Source of the DNA: Pomacea canaliculata
Lineage: Eukaryota; Mollusca; Gastropoda; Architaenioglossa; Ampullariidae
Assembly (NCBI RefSeq): GCF_003073045.1
Contig: NC_037603.1
Location: 17,614,192 to 17,678,191 of the forward strand
Direction: 5' to 3'
DNA length: 64,000 nucleotides
Shown piece by piece: positions 36,990-48,100 of this stretch; the first letter of the stretch is position 1, and each line of letters opens with the position of its first letter. The position numbers were made by a program, and so were the translations under genes. The notes beneath the pieces are model-generated. The model had not been told where the DNA came from and searched no databases. It saw only the letters and a list, made by a program, of their open reading frames with translations.

Positions 36990-37460
36990 CTCTAGTGCCA
37001 ACCCAAACTTATCAAAGATAAATTCGTTGCACTGAACTTGGTGGATTGTGATGTAGATATCCTCGCTGGCAACATTAAAGATATCAACAGCCCATGCAGT
37101 GCCAGGGGGACAAAAGAAGAAATCCTGGATCAAGAACGACATTCTAGATTGCTGTAACCGAAATGGGGCTTTGATGATGGAAATAGCAACCCGAAAGCAG
37201 CTTCCCAAGTACAAAGAATTGGATTGTGACATCAAGAAAGGAGAGAGGCAGCTGGGGATGGTCATTGCTAGACTACAGAGAGGGAATAGCACAAGGCGAC
37301 ATCTAAAAGACCTAACAACTAGTGAAGACCCTCATCAAGACGTCAGTCATCTCCTCAGAAGCACTGCTGTACTCAATCGATGGACTGAATATTGTAAAGA
37401 CCCGTACAGCTTTCCGGTTTTACGAGAAGAGGCCCGTTGCCGTCGTGCTTTTTAGGGAAC
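36990..37460 (+). mobile_element. LINE fragment (region between endonuclease and reverse transcriptase)
   Basis: Plus-strand translation gives FVALNLVDCDVDILAGNI, then SWIKNDILDCCNRNG, RRHLKDLTTSED and LNRWTEYCKDPY. These resemble the linker before the RT domain of non-LTR retrotransposons, where a W-I/T-D-LD-C block and LNRWTEYC are recurrent. A frame change separates the first and later pieces. It is truncated at both ends. Confidence 0.7.
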
Positions 37461-38296
37461 TCTACCAAAGGTCATGAGATCTCTGCCTTCATACGGTAGA
37501 CCGTCAGCTGGTGGCACTCGAGACCACGAGCTATGACGTCAACACATGTAAAGCATGGAGAGTAGGCAACCGATAGCGCACGTCCTTAGTCAAAATGTAA
37601 AAAGACTTTTCTTACATCGCGCCCTCTTGCCTTGAGAATGCTGTCTCAAATATGTTTTCTTCTGCAGGAAAAGCTCAGATACACTACACTTTGTTTTGTA
37701 ACAGTATTTTTATTTGTTTACATGCTTTTTTTTTAAATTTTATAAACAAATACATGCCTTATCTTCAGCCCCACTTACCTGCGTATACCTGCTGCAACAG
37801 AACGAACATACACTTACCTTGCACACGCACGACGTATTGACCACACAACACAACGCTCGACGAATCCCCGCAGATAAGGATGAAGAGATTTGTAGGGGAA
37901 TCAAATCGATGAGGCACAAGTTCAGAAGAATGTCACTAGGAGAGTTATAAGGAAGATGGACAGAGACGTTGTTTTCCCGCTCATTTAATTTGTCATTCTT
38001 GAAAACAACTGCTTTTCTCTTATATACGACGGTTTTTTTCTGCTTCAGGGACTTTGAGCAAATGACGCACACAAGACACCATTCGTACACAAAAATTCAC
38101 AACACTTATACATGTACTGTACTTTCTTAAATACTGTATTGCACATTGCACTTACCACTGGTATAAAAGATGCGGGGCTTTGGAAGGGAAGGAAGCAAAC
38201 TCCATGTTTGCTGTGAACGATGTTCACATTCTCCGCCCCGCCCTCTTTAGTGAACGTACGTGCCTCCTGTCACCATGGTTCTTACCCTACTGTTTA
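37461..38296. other. Spacer, no gene recognised
   Basis: Mixed AT-rich sequence within the transposon-rich interval between DNAJC3 and the tRNA. I cannot assign it to a family. Confidence 0.4.
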
Positions 38297-38380
38297 CAGC
38301 GGTGGTTCTCAAAGTGTGGTCCGTGGGCATAAGTCAGGTGGTCCGCGGCTGACAGTCGTTCATGTCAGCAAAGTTATGTT
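38297..38380 (+). mobile_element. hAT-like terminal fragment
   Basis: CAGCGGTGGTTCTCAAAGTG followed by TGGTCCGTGG resembles hAT terminal repeats that read CAGnGGTTCTCAAAGTGTGGTCC. No matching right end was found. Confidence 0.4.
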
Positions 38381-38565
38381 TAAAGTGATGCATTTCTCGT
38401 CAACTTAGTACTATACTATTGTCATAAAGGTACACGCATATACGAGAGTGCTGAGCGTTGAAGGGTTTTGTTGCCGATCTAACTACCTTGAAATGTTACA
38501 CTATCGATAGAAGAACATATAGAAATTAAAGGATATATAACAAAATTTCCCCAGCTTCAGCAGTT

Positions 38566-38663
38566 GCCTCCGTGGCCTAATGGATAAGGCATCGGCCTCC
38601 TACACACTCATGATAATATGGTGCGCTAGCCGGGGATTGCGGGTTCGAGTCCCGTCGGAGGTG
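38566..38663 (+). tRNA. tRNA-Arg (anticodon CCU) with a 25-nt intron
   Basis: A full cloverleaf can be drawn. The acceptor stem pairs GCCTCCG (38566-38572) with CGGAGGT (38656-38662), discriminator G. The D arm holds TGGCCTAATGGATAAGGC. The anticodon stem pairs TCGGC (38592-38596) with GCCGG (38629-38633), and the T arm is GCGGG-TTCGAGT-CCCGT. The anticodon CCT is at 38599-38601. An intron at 38603-38627 sits at the usual place, one base 3' of the anticodon. A and B box promoters are intact, and a T5 terminator begins right after the gene (38665). It decodes AGG. The sequence outside the intron closely resembles animal tRNA-Arg(CCU). Confidence 0.93.
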
Positions 38664-38867
38664 CTTTTTCTTTCATTTTGTCACTTGGTACTGCACAAAA
38701 CACTGCTCGCTGATACAGTTTGGCGACGTCGCCAGGCAGGCGTGAGTCTAATGATACTGCTAAATACTGGTTTTTCAAGAGAGGGCGGTGTAGAGGTAAA
38801 TAAAAGCTGGATGGCGAAAGTGAAGAGGTGGGCAGAGAAGTAAGGTTGGGCAGTCATGACAAGACCG

Positions 38868-39050
38868 AGTCAACAGCTGAAAGACACGAATCTCAACAGA
38901 CAGCAAGAGAGGGCTGCATATTATCACCAACAATCTTCCGGATAGTCATAGACTGGATTATGCACAACACGAACCAAGACAACAACAACACCAGTATCCA
39001 GTGGACCTTCACCTAACAGCTAGAGGACATGGACTTGTAGACTATTATCA
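38868..39050 (+). mobile_element. LINE reverse transcriptase fragment
   Basis: Plus-strand translation gives AREGCILSPTIFRIVIDWIM followed by IQWTFT-stop-QLEDMDL. This matches the RT block with QGC-LSP-LF and the following VIDWIM...GIQWT...QLEDLDFADD pattern of non-LTR elements. A stop codon and the end of similarity before the catalytic DD show that it is dead and truncated. Confidence 0.75.
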
Positions 39051-40419
39051 AATAATATTCATTTGAAGTCGGGTTCACACAAGAAAGACGGGGGCAGACT
39101 TACGATTCTTAAGATTTAAGAAGTTCAAAGAGCATATTTGACAGACTTTTAGTTTTGTTAATATGAAATAGGCTATATTTTCGATTTTTAATTTGGTACC
39201 CCAGCAAACGTGGCTCCCTGAGGCCACAGCTGTGTATAGTGAGGAAAACTGATATAAAACACAAAGGCCTATATCGCGATCTGGTATACACGTCCGTGCA
39301 TGAACAGTTTACAGTGCATGACAGCCTGAGACAATACATGTGTAAACACAGTCGGTAGTGTCCAGTGCGCAGACGAAATATGATGCTCTGCTGATGGTTT
39401 TTTAAATTTAACATCTGGTTGTCATATGACGAATTGTCTTGGTTTTCCACCGACTTTTGGTGTGCCCCCTTGTTGAGGGCTTTTACTTCACTGTAGGAGA
39501 TTGACTGGTTTGACTGCTCCTGACGAATTTGGGAAGGGTGTCGATCTCATCTGAGCTTTTGACAAAAGTTCGACTTTGGTATATAGTCGAACTTAGATTG
39601 CTCACAACATCTTTATTTTTCCTAGGTTTAACATGAAGGTACATCAATGGATGAATAAAGGTTTCAGGAGATACACATGATAATACTGGCCTTCTGTGTG
39701 TTGTTGTTTGCATGTTTTGTGAGTTTTGTGAGTTTCAATGCATGAACTGTGTCTTCGCCGACGAAAAATAAAAAATTAATGCCAACTGAATTCATGCTGA
39801 AGATCGTGATGGTATTTTGTCCTCAAACTGGGGAAACTTTGATCACCGAGATAGTCGCTTTTGTCTAGTATACGACTAAAGTTGTGAGTAAAAACCAAAA
39901 TGATTGTCGGATCGCTAATTTTATTAAATATCTGCTAAGAATCTCAGAAACACGAACAGATTGACAGCAATATATGTTATTGCTTGAAACTGAAAGACTT
40001 TGTCCTATGGTCACAATCCTAACATTTCACTGACAAACGTGCCGACGACTTTTTCACACACACACACACACAAACGGTAAGTTATAAAGTTCCCTTGAGT
40101 TCGTATTCACACCATAGGTGTCGTCGATTTATTGATTTGACTGTGATGTGTGAAGAACGAAAGCTGTTTGTGACCTGGTTTGTTGAGACGACCTTAAAGA
40201 AAATCGTTGACATATTTATCTATGTGCAAATGGAAGCTACACTTTCCTTTGACGTTTAAAATCGGCGTCTTCACACACACGAGTGTGTATATGAGCCAGC
40301 TAACTAATGCCAATAAAGAAAAATTCATCAAAATTCATGTATTTCGTGTGGGTATCATAGGGGGCGGTGGTGGTGGTAGGGGCGAATCGACTGGGCGGTA
40401 GTCGAGTCGAATTGATGCA
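39051..40419. other. Spacer, no gene recognised
   Basis: No coding or repeat signature was identified apart from a short CA run near 40060. It lies between LINE and SINE-like relics. Confidence 0.4.
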
Positions 40420-40500
40420 TGGTCGAATGGGTTGGCCCTGCAAGACATCGGTACTACTGTAGCAAATCGTGTAATCAATGTGAGTTCGAATCCAGCAGGG
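40420..40500 (+). mobile_element. tRNA-derived SINE-like relic
   Basis: An A-box-like stretch (TGGTCGAATGGGTTGG, 40420-40435) is followed ~48 bp later by a near-perfect B box (AGTTCGAATCC, 40483-40493). The flanking CCCTGC and GCAGGG could pair. I cannot draw a functional tRNA, and there is no T-run terminator close by, so a SINE head is more likely. Confidence 0.4.
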
Positions 40501-40509
40501 ACAACATAA

Positions 40510-40745
40510 ATCCAGACAAATCCTTTTTGTGACTGATCCTGCGAAGGTAAAGAAAAATGGACGCAAAAAGGCATTAATGTGAGATTTGTGAGGCAATGAT
40601 GGGTCAACAACACCAGAAGGTCTGGGAACAAGAGATAGTTATATAGAGAAAGTAAAAGTAGACGATGACATCCATTTCCACTCTAATTGTAGAGGCCTAG
40701 AATGATCTCAGTTTGCAGTCATCATTTTTCAGTTTATTGGTGGCA
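40510..40745 (+). repeat. Dispersed repeat, partial copy
   Basis: It shares GACTGATCC-CGAAG, GCATTAATGTGAGATTTGTGAG and TTTTTCAGTTTATTGGTGG with the long copies at 24605-25345 and 26445-27160. A similar piece, TTGGTGGACACCCAGGCACTG, resumes at ~41090, suggesting that the hAT end between them was inserted into it. Confidence 0.5.
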
Positions 40746-40792
40746 GGGCCGCCAAGAGCCACCACGGACCCTGCGAAGTTGCCACGCTGGCT

Positions 40793-40921
40793 AAGGGATA
40801 GTATATTTACTATATATATATACAGTATTGGGTAAAACTGAGTTAACTATATTAGTCCGGCCCTCTAAAACCATCCCTATTTCTCATGCGGCCCCTTGGG
40901 AAAATTAATTGCCCACCCCTG
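40793..40921 (-). mobile_element. hAT terminal fragment
   Basis: Read on the minus strand it starts CAGGGGTGGGCAATTAATTT, then CCCAAGGGGCCGCATGAG and GAGGGCCGGAC, and ends in a TATATATA tract. CAGGGGTGGGCAA and the downstream GGGCCG blocks are typical of hAT ends widespread in animals. Only one end is present. Confidence 0.65.
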
Positions 40922-41473
40922 CTGTAAAGGATCAAACTTGTAGGATACCATAGAAAACAAATCCCCAGAGTGAGGAATGTTCCGTCAACTTTTCCTTAAA
41001 AGAAAAGAAGGAAAAAATCCACTGACCAAGGCCAGGCCCGCTTCGCAGCCGGGTACACCAAATCCCTTTCATCAGGTCTAGTTGGTGGACACCCAGGCAC
41101 TGTTTGCGGTGGGTGGTGCAGACCTGTTGGAATTGGTATGTTGCAAGTTCAATATATAGGTATAGATGGCGAGACCACGAAGTGAAGGGGGAGGAATAAA
41201 AAGACGGTCAAGATCTAAGCCCTCAAGGTACTCCGTATATTTTAAGGTCGGAGAGGAAGATGTGATTCCTTCAATAAAAATGCACAGAAACGTATAATCA
41301 GTTCAAAAGAGTGCAAAAGAGACCGAAAGTCACAGGTGCTCGAAAATGATGCCATGATCACTGATGTGTTTTCGTGGTGTTAAAATGCAGTTTTGGATGC
41401 CACATAAGAAATTTTACCAGTCTGCTCACTGTTATACAAATTCGCATGCCTCTTTTTCATGCATGCGGCCACT

Positions 41474-41582
41474 CAGGCCCGTTCTTAGCCCCCGCGGGGC
41501 CCGAGGCTTAGGAAATCATTCGGAGCCTAGTTACCATATTAATGCCTCCTCTGCCTGCCCCTCAGTAGTAAGCACGGCCCTG
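41474..41582. mobile_element. Short MITE-like element with inverted ends
   Basis: The left end CAGGCCCGTTCTTAGC and the reverse complement of the right end, CAGGGCCGTGCTTACT, match at most positions. Length is ~109 bp and it is non-coding. CAGGG-type ends suggest a hAT relative. No clear target duplication was seen. Confidence 0.5.
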
Positions 41583-41739
41583 TAAGACGAACACCATTTA
41601 CTGCAAATCATACATCTCTGATTGCATATATATTTAGTATTAATCAGCGCAAGTTTTCAGATAAATTTATTAAGCTATATCGTGCACGTGTGAGATTTCC
41701 AGAGGCACTGTTAATGTCTTTAAAGACTTAACAATTTAA

Positions 41740-42189
41740 CTGATATGGAGAAGTGAAAATGGTGACCTCTGAACCGAGAACAGATGTACTACGCAAGCGC
41801 ACTTGTTCTCCCACGTGCCATGGTCAACCAATCGCTGGAGAGAGATGGCCGACGCCGCCAAGCTCGTATGTTAGATACGGGAGATGGTCTAGAAGTTGAT
41901 CGTACACAATAATAACGTCAGCACAATCAAGGAGTAAAGAAAATGATATCGATTAAACTGTTAGAGCTCAGCGATCACTGACTTTATATCATGGATTTAA
42001 AGATGTAAATATGTCCTAGTTACCGAGAAAACTCATCTGAAGTGAGCGGACGCCATTTTGATGTCGGAATTTTAAAACCGATTTTGAGAAGGCGAATCCA
42101 TCGGTATTTAAGCATCAGTCGGTGTCAAAATTGCATTGAATGAGCAATTGAATAGTTCGCTTGGTGACTGAAGATACCGACTGCAGGTG
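41740..42189 (+). promoter_or_regulatory. TFDP promoter and 5' UTR region
   Basis: This interval is richer in CpG than its surroundings. It has a CCAAT box (ACCAATCGCT, ~41826), GCCGACGCCGCC near 41850 and a YY1-type motif CGCCATTTTG at ~42050. The gene's first ATG follows at 42190. The transcription start is not visible in sequence. Confidence 0.45.
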
Positions 42190-45100
42190 ATGGCTAGTTC
42201 AAATACAACGCTTGCAAGTCTTTGGGTGGACGATGGTAAGCGTGATCTCTCATCATTCTTCGGTTTAATGTTGACGAAAACTGCTGACACGTGTTGATAA
42301 ATTATAGATCATCTGCTCACAAATTTAAACAGTCTGAGACCTTAAAATCTTCCATTTTGTCTTTGTTCTTTGTTGCACAAAGTCACCGATCTTATGTGAT
42401 CTCTGGTTATTCCTATTAGTGACAGTTTTAGCTTTGTTTGTGTGAAATCCGGTTTGATGAGAATGAGGGCCATTTTTATGAGGTTGTTTGGGTTGACATA
42501 AATACCAGAGATTAATAATCTTAATAACCATTATATTTTACCGGTAGGATAACGCACATTCTTAGGCTTAATTGGATACAACTTTATTTGCACCATGCAT
42601 CTAATAACACCCATATTTTCATACATGTATGGACAATATTGACATTACGAAGTCATTCCTTTACTTTTTTTGTCGGTTCGCTGGCATGTCACAAAGAAAG
42701 TTTTCTGGCGAAAAGAATCCCGTAATGCTTTTGATTTTTGAAAAAAGAAGTGAAATATGTACGTTTGAGTATGCTTGCAAGCATTTGTTTACAGCAGAGA
42801 GTGCTCTATTCATCAAAGTAGAAATGCCATGTAGTCATAGTAAGTAAAGCCACTGCAGTATAGGAAGCACAGTGACGTTGGATGTGCATGCAGTGAAATT
42901 TCCCTGTAAAATTGTGGTAGATGTTTTTAACACTGAAAAGAAAGATCGTAAAGGGTTATAGATTTTAATGGCTTTACATATAAAACAGTATCATTATAAT
43001 TTGTACAACCAAATGTACAAGAATGAACTTTATCATTATTGTAATGAGCTATACAAAGATATATTTTAAAATAGCAGTTTACAATGATGAATTCAAAAAT
43101 TATTATGATCTTAGTTCTTGGATAGCTCTTTGAAGATTTAAATTTTGTTTTTGAACTATTGTAATGCAAATGTTCTCTGATAGTAAAACACAATTGAAAC
43201 TAGTGAAAGTTTACCAGGAGTTTATTAGCAGGTACATCCTTTACTGTTTTAAGGTTACTTGATCTCTACCCAGTGATGATTTACTAGAAAACTGATTTTT
43301 TTTAAGCCTACCCTCAATTTAAAAAAAAGATTGCTTTTGCTTTTCCCTCCTTAAGTTTTTCTGGAACTTAACTAACATAACATCAGTGACAGCTTAAGCA
43401 TTTTGAATAGGTCAGAGCTGTGGAGAAACAAACCTCATGTATTTACAGATTTGTGTCATAGAGTAATTGTAATTGTGTTTATGTTTGATTTATGTTACAA
43501 TCTAATATTTTCATTTTGTTTTCTAAGGGTAATACAGTAATTGTGTCTTGGACTAACCTAATTCTTTAAACCATTAACACGATTTGCACTGTCGTTTTCT
43601 GTGTTTTTGGAAGGAAAAAAGGGGGTTGCTTAAACCTGCTATTTAGGTGACCAATATTTTAAGACCTCTTTGAGTACTTATGTTTTCAAACTGTAGCAAT
43701 ATGTTTAAAACTATTCCTATATCATTTTCCCATGAGTGTTAATGTGAAAGTGGGTATTTCATTGTATTTCTGTGGTTGAGGCTTTATAGAGTTATAGGGT
43801 TTTCTGTGTATTCAATGAGCTTTTTAAATTTCAGTTTGGATCTGAGATTGTACAGAATACCTTTGTAAAATGTATAGTCATGATTATATGCATGGTAGAA
43901 AGAAAAGATTGAGAGAGTGTGTGTGTGTTTTGCAGAGGGGTGGGGAGCTTGGAGCTATTGTGAGGAAATATAGTTTTTCTAAATAATATGACATTTACAA
44001 AAGCAGAATTTCAGTGCATTTAATCTGTTTATCATTGACATGTCTTTATCACAGGACAAGTAAGTCCAGTCAAGGTGACCACACCTACAACACCATCAAA
44101 ATCTTCCAGTGCTCCTGCAGAACTTAGGGACGACATTGTGAAATATTACAAAGACAGTGGACTTGAATTGTTTGCAAAAGAGGTACAGGAATGTTCACTT
44201 TATTAGATAAAACATTTATTAAAGCATACAGGCTATTGTCATACTCCATTGTCTGAATAATAATATAGTAATAAGGATACAGTACATTAATATAGCACTT
44301 TTTTCAACATCAGACAGGCTCAAAGTGCTTTGCATACACACAGGCAACAGGATATTTTGCGGAAGAGTGTAGGTGCTACAGCATTTTCCGTAACTGACAC
44401 AAGCTCTTGAGACTTGCCTGTTTTTATTCTTTTAATTGGCATTTATGTCAGGTGGCTTGTCTGGCTGTTGTGCCATCACCCAATTTGTGAGAGGGTGTGT
44501 GTGTGTGTGTGCCTGCATATAGGAATGTGTGTGTGTATAAATAGAAGGAGAACAAGCTAATTTTCTAAACTTGCCAAAATAATTAGATAAATTGTCGGTG
44601 CATTATTTTCCTACTTAGAAGTGCTTTTGAAGTCAACAAATTGTATTTGTACACATGAGTAATTTCAGATTTAGTTCTCAGAAGTTTCAGTCTCACCTTC
44701 AGGTAGTCATGAATATAGATATTGCACTTGAAAGCAGTTGGTAATATTTAAATCACTAAATTATTTAAACTCATGTTTCATAATATTACATGTGCATATT
44801 GTTTTTGTGTGTTAAATGGTGCCAGATAGTTGTCGTTGGTTAAAATCATCTTGGACACATAATAAGGTTAACTCTAAAAACATTTTTATTATATTGGTAT
44901 TAAGCAAAAAAACTTGATTGCATTATTTTTTAAATCTCTGTTTATTACTTGAGCACTGAATACTTCTGAGTAGAAAGTTGCATTGATTTGTCTGGCATCT
45001 TTTTATTAGTATGTCACATATAATATTACCTGGATCATACTGTAATGAAAAGAGATTTAAAAAAGGCAGCAAAGAAATGAATGTTAAAAACCAGTGTGGA

Positions 45101-48100
45101 ATGGTATGCTTTATCAAGATGGCCAAGAACAGTGTAGGAAGCATGATCAGTTTCTGGAGGTGCAGCACAGTTGCTAGTTTGCAGACTGGTGTTTTTTGTA
45201 CTACCCAGCAAAGATAGTGTAGCATGATTTTTACGTCTGGGCTAGATTTGGCAGTGCTTGTGTGGCTGTGAACCTTCAACTAGACAGCCATCATGTATGG
45301 TCTACCTTTTGAGATGGCCAGTTTGGAGAGTGCTGTCAATGCTAGCCCAACAAAGAACCCTCCCTTATGGGTCAGCTAGAGACCAGCAGTCTTGTTGACT
45401 GGATTGCAATTCAAAGTCTGTGAAAGTGTTGCCAATTAATAATATGCAGCCTCTTGTCCAGTGTTGTTAGGAAAATTCTATCCTAGGTCTTCAGCATTTG
45501 CATAACAAAATACTGAGTGCTTACCATTAACTTTGTGTGCTTTTATCAGTCATTTGACTTACTAGACATAATCTTGCATACTTATATCATTAAGTTATGA
45601 CTGAAGGAGACTGCATACAAGGACATTTTTCTAATCACACTACAACAACTCTGTGCATGATATGGATGGGGACAGAAGTGGTCCAATGCTGATTACAGAT
45701 CAGAATTTAAGTCTGCTTTTGTGAGATCACATGAGTTGAAGTCCATGTTATTTGAGTATATGGACTGCATAGTTTTGTGGACAACTGTGTGCAAACTAGC
45801 ATGAGAAGAAAACTGCCAGAAGTTGAGGAGCTCAAGGTACATCAGAAGTTTGTTTTCTATCACTTAGTCCTTAACTTTCTCTTCCCTATAATCTCTGTGT
45901 TCCTCCCTCACATGAGCGCTTGAGGGCGGGCACACACACATCAAAGGAGAACGCCTGAGGCAGAAGAGACTAGCCTTGCATTGGTTGGTGCTACCTTTCC
46001 CCCACCTGTTCCTGATTACCATGAGAATGGGCAGCAAGGTGTGACCTTGTCCCGGCTGCCTGTCATTTCCTTCCCTTTGAATTAGGAAACACTAGACAGG
46101 AACCTGGGCTGCTTTTGGGGTACAGTCTTTCTAGTTCTAGCTCTTTATGACATCCTTGTTGGATTGTCACCTTTGACCTCTGCATACCAGCACTTTGAAT
46201 GGTGCTCATCAATTCTCCCTTCTGGAAAACTGGCGTGTAGTTTAAAGCTGGACCTCACTCTCCCAAGAAGGAATTTTGTTTCAAAATTTGATATAGTTCA
46301 TTTACACAAGTGAAAGGAGAATGATGAAACTGAGAAAATTTATTTCTGTTTGAGGTTTCTTAAACAGAATTTTCTAAAAAATGTGAAATAGTTTTATAAG
46401 GCATTAGGTTAATTCAGGTCTTGATGCAGTACGTTGAGTACTTGAAATATTCTAGTTTTATTGTTCTCCTGTTTCCTTTTGTAGATTCCACTTCAAAAAT
46501 GATAATAAGGGCCTGATTCTGGCTAGAAGATGCTCTTCATGCAAACCACACAAACACATATAATCTCACTTAAGCTTGCACATGGAAGGGAATGTGTTAA
46601 GTATTGTTTTAAAGTGTATTTAAGTTTGTTTTTTTTTAAATATTTTCCTCTGTCTGTATATGCTAAAAGGGGACTGGCAGGGTATTCCCAACTGCGTGTC
46701 TAAATATAGTGACTGTTGATAGACTCAAATGTCATATTTTATTGGACATAATTTCTGGTGCTTTCTTCCTTAATATTTTACAAAAGTTGGTAGCAAATAT
46801 AAAGTATGTCATCTGTGATCCTTTTAATTTTTCTTTTTCTGACTTATTTTGTTATGTTCAACTCATCATTGCTATCACATCATGGATGAGTGGAGGTTCA
46901 TCTTAGTGCACACATTTAATAAAGCACATGAAGATGTGTCTATGAATTATTCCCTGTCTCCCTCAATAATTAAAGGGTTTGCTGCATGTATAATACTGCA
47001 TCAGATTCTGATCGTATAATACTGCATCAGACTCTGATCTTATAGACTGATCCTTAGAAAAAGCATTAATCCACTTTGAAAGTACCTTAAATCTTTTTGC
47101 AGATGTTATTTTCCATTTGTTTCACGAATATTGTTCTAGTTATCACTGCATTTTCTATGCAATTAATGATCAAGACATCTGCCATGCACATACATAGCAG
47201 ATAGCGGCAAGAAGACTAGGCACAATTTATTGTGCCTTCGAAGTCCCATTTAAAGGCCAGACTATTACCATCCAGTAACAGAATGGTTTGACCAAGGTGA
47301 TAGTACTTGTGCTTATCAAGCCAGATAAAGCAGTTAGGAAAGCATGACTGATACTTCATGTACCCCTTACCAATCTTTCTGAGGTCGAATCGTTTTTTTT
47401 CCTGGGCTTAAGGTAAAAGTTTGGGCTTTGAAGACATAAAACATAAGACAAAGTGCAACAGATGGTAATGAGGCAAAGCATTGTTCCCACTGATTTGATG
47501 ACATTTAATTTGTTTGCAGTTTCTATAAATGTGAATATTTTTTTGTGTTATGATTACTGTAATGAAATCTAGGAATAATTGTTTAGCACTAGTTTGAAAG
47601 AATTTTTTTTTTCACTTATACTTCAATGCAGCTGTAATGGTCACAAATTGTGTAACAAATCACCAATATTGTAATTGTAACTATTGTTTATTTGTATACA
47701 GGTCGGGTTATTGGATGCAAATGGAGATTTGAAAGGGGTCAAAGAGGCATCAACTTCAAAGACCCGTAAGTTATTAGAATGCAGTTCTGAAACTGCTCTC
47801 CTTTGTGGTACCTAATCTTACCTTTATGTAGACTTTCCTTGATTTTGGAAAGAGAGTTTTTATATGTTCTGAAAGTAAGTTACTGTGATATCAGAAAGCA
47901 GTGCTGTTGAGGTTAATAATAAAGGAAAATTTTGAGTGTGAGTGGCATGGTTTGTTTTGTTTCTGTTTTTTCCTTTCATGGATTGTGGGACAAGACACAC
48001 ATGCTTACATTTCCCCATGAAACATGCTATTATAGGATTTCTTAATTACCTTTACCTCTTCTGCCAAGGGATGCCTTTTTCATGCAATATAAACATTTTC

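Noticed and set aside
40420..40500. Second tRNA gene suggested by a good B box
   Set aside because: The A box is poor, no proper cloverleaf can be drawn and there is no T-run terminator. A SINE relic fits better.
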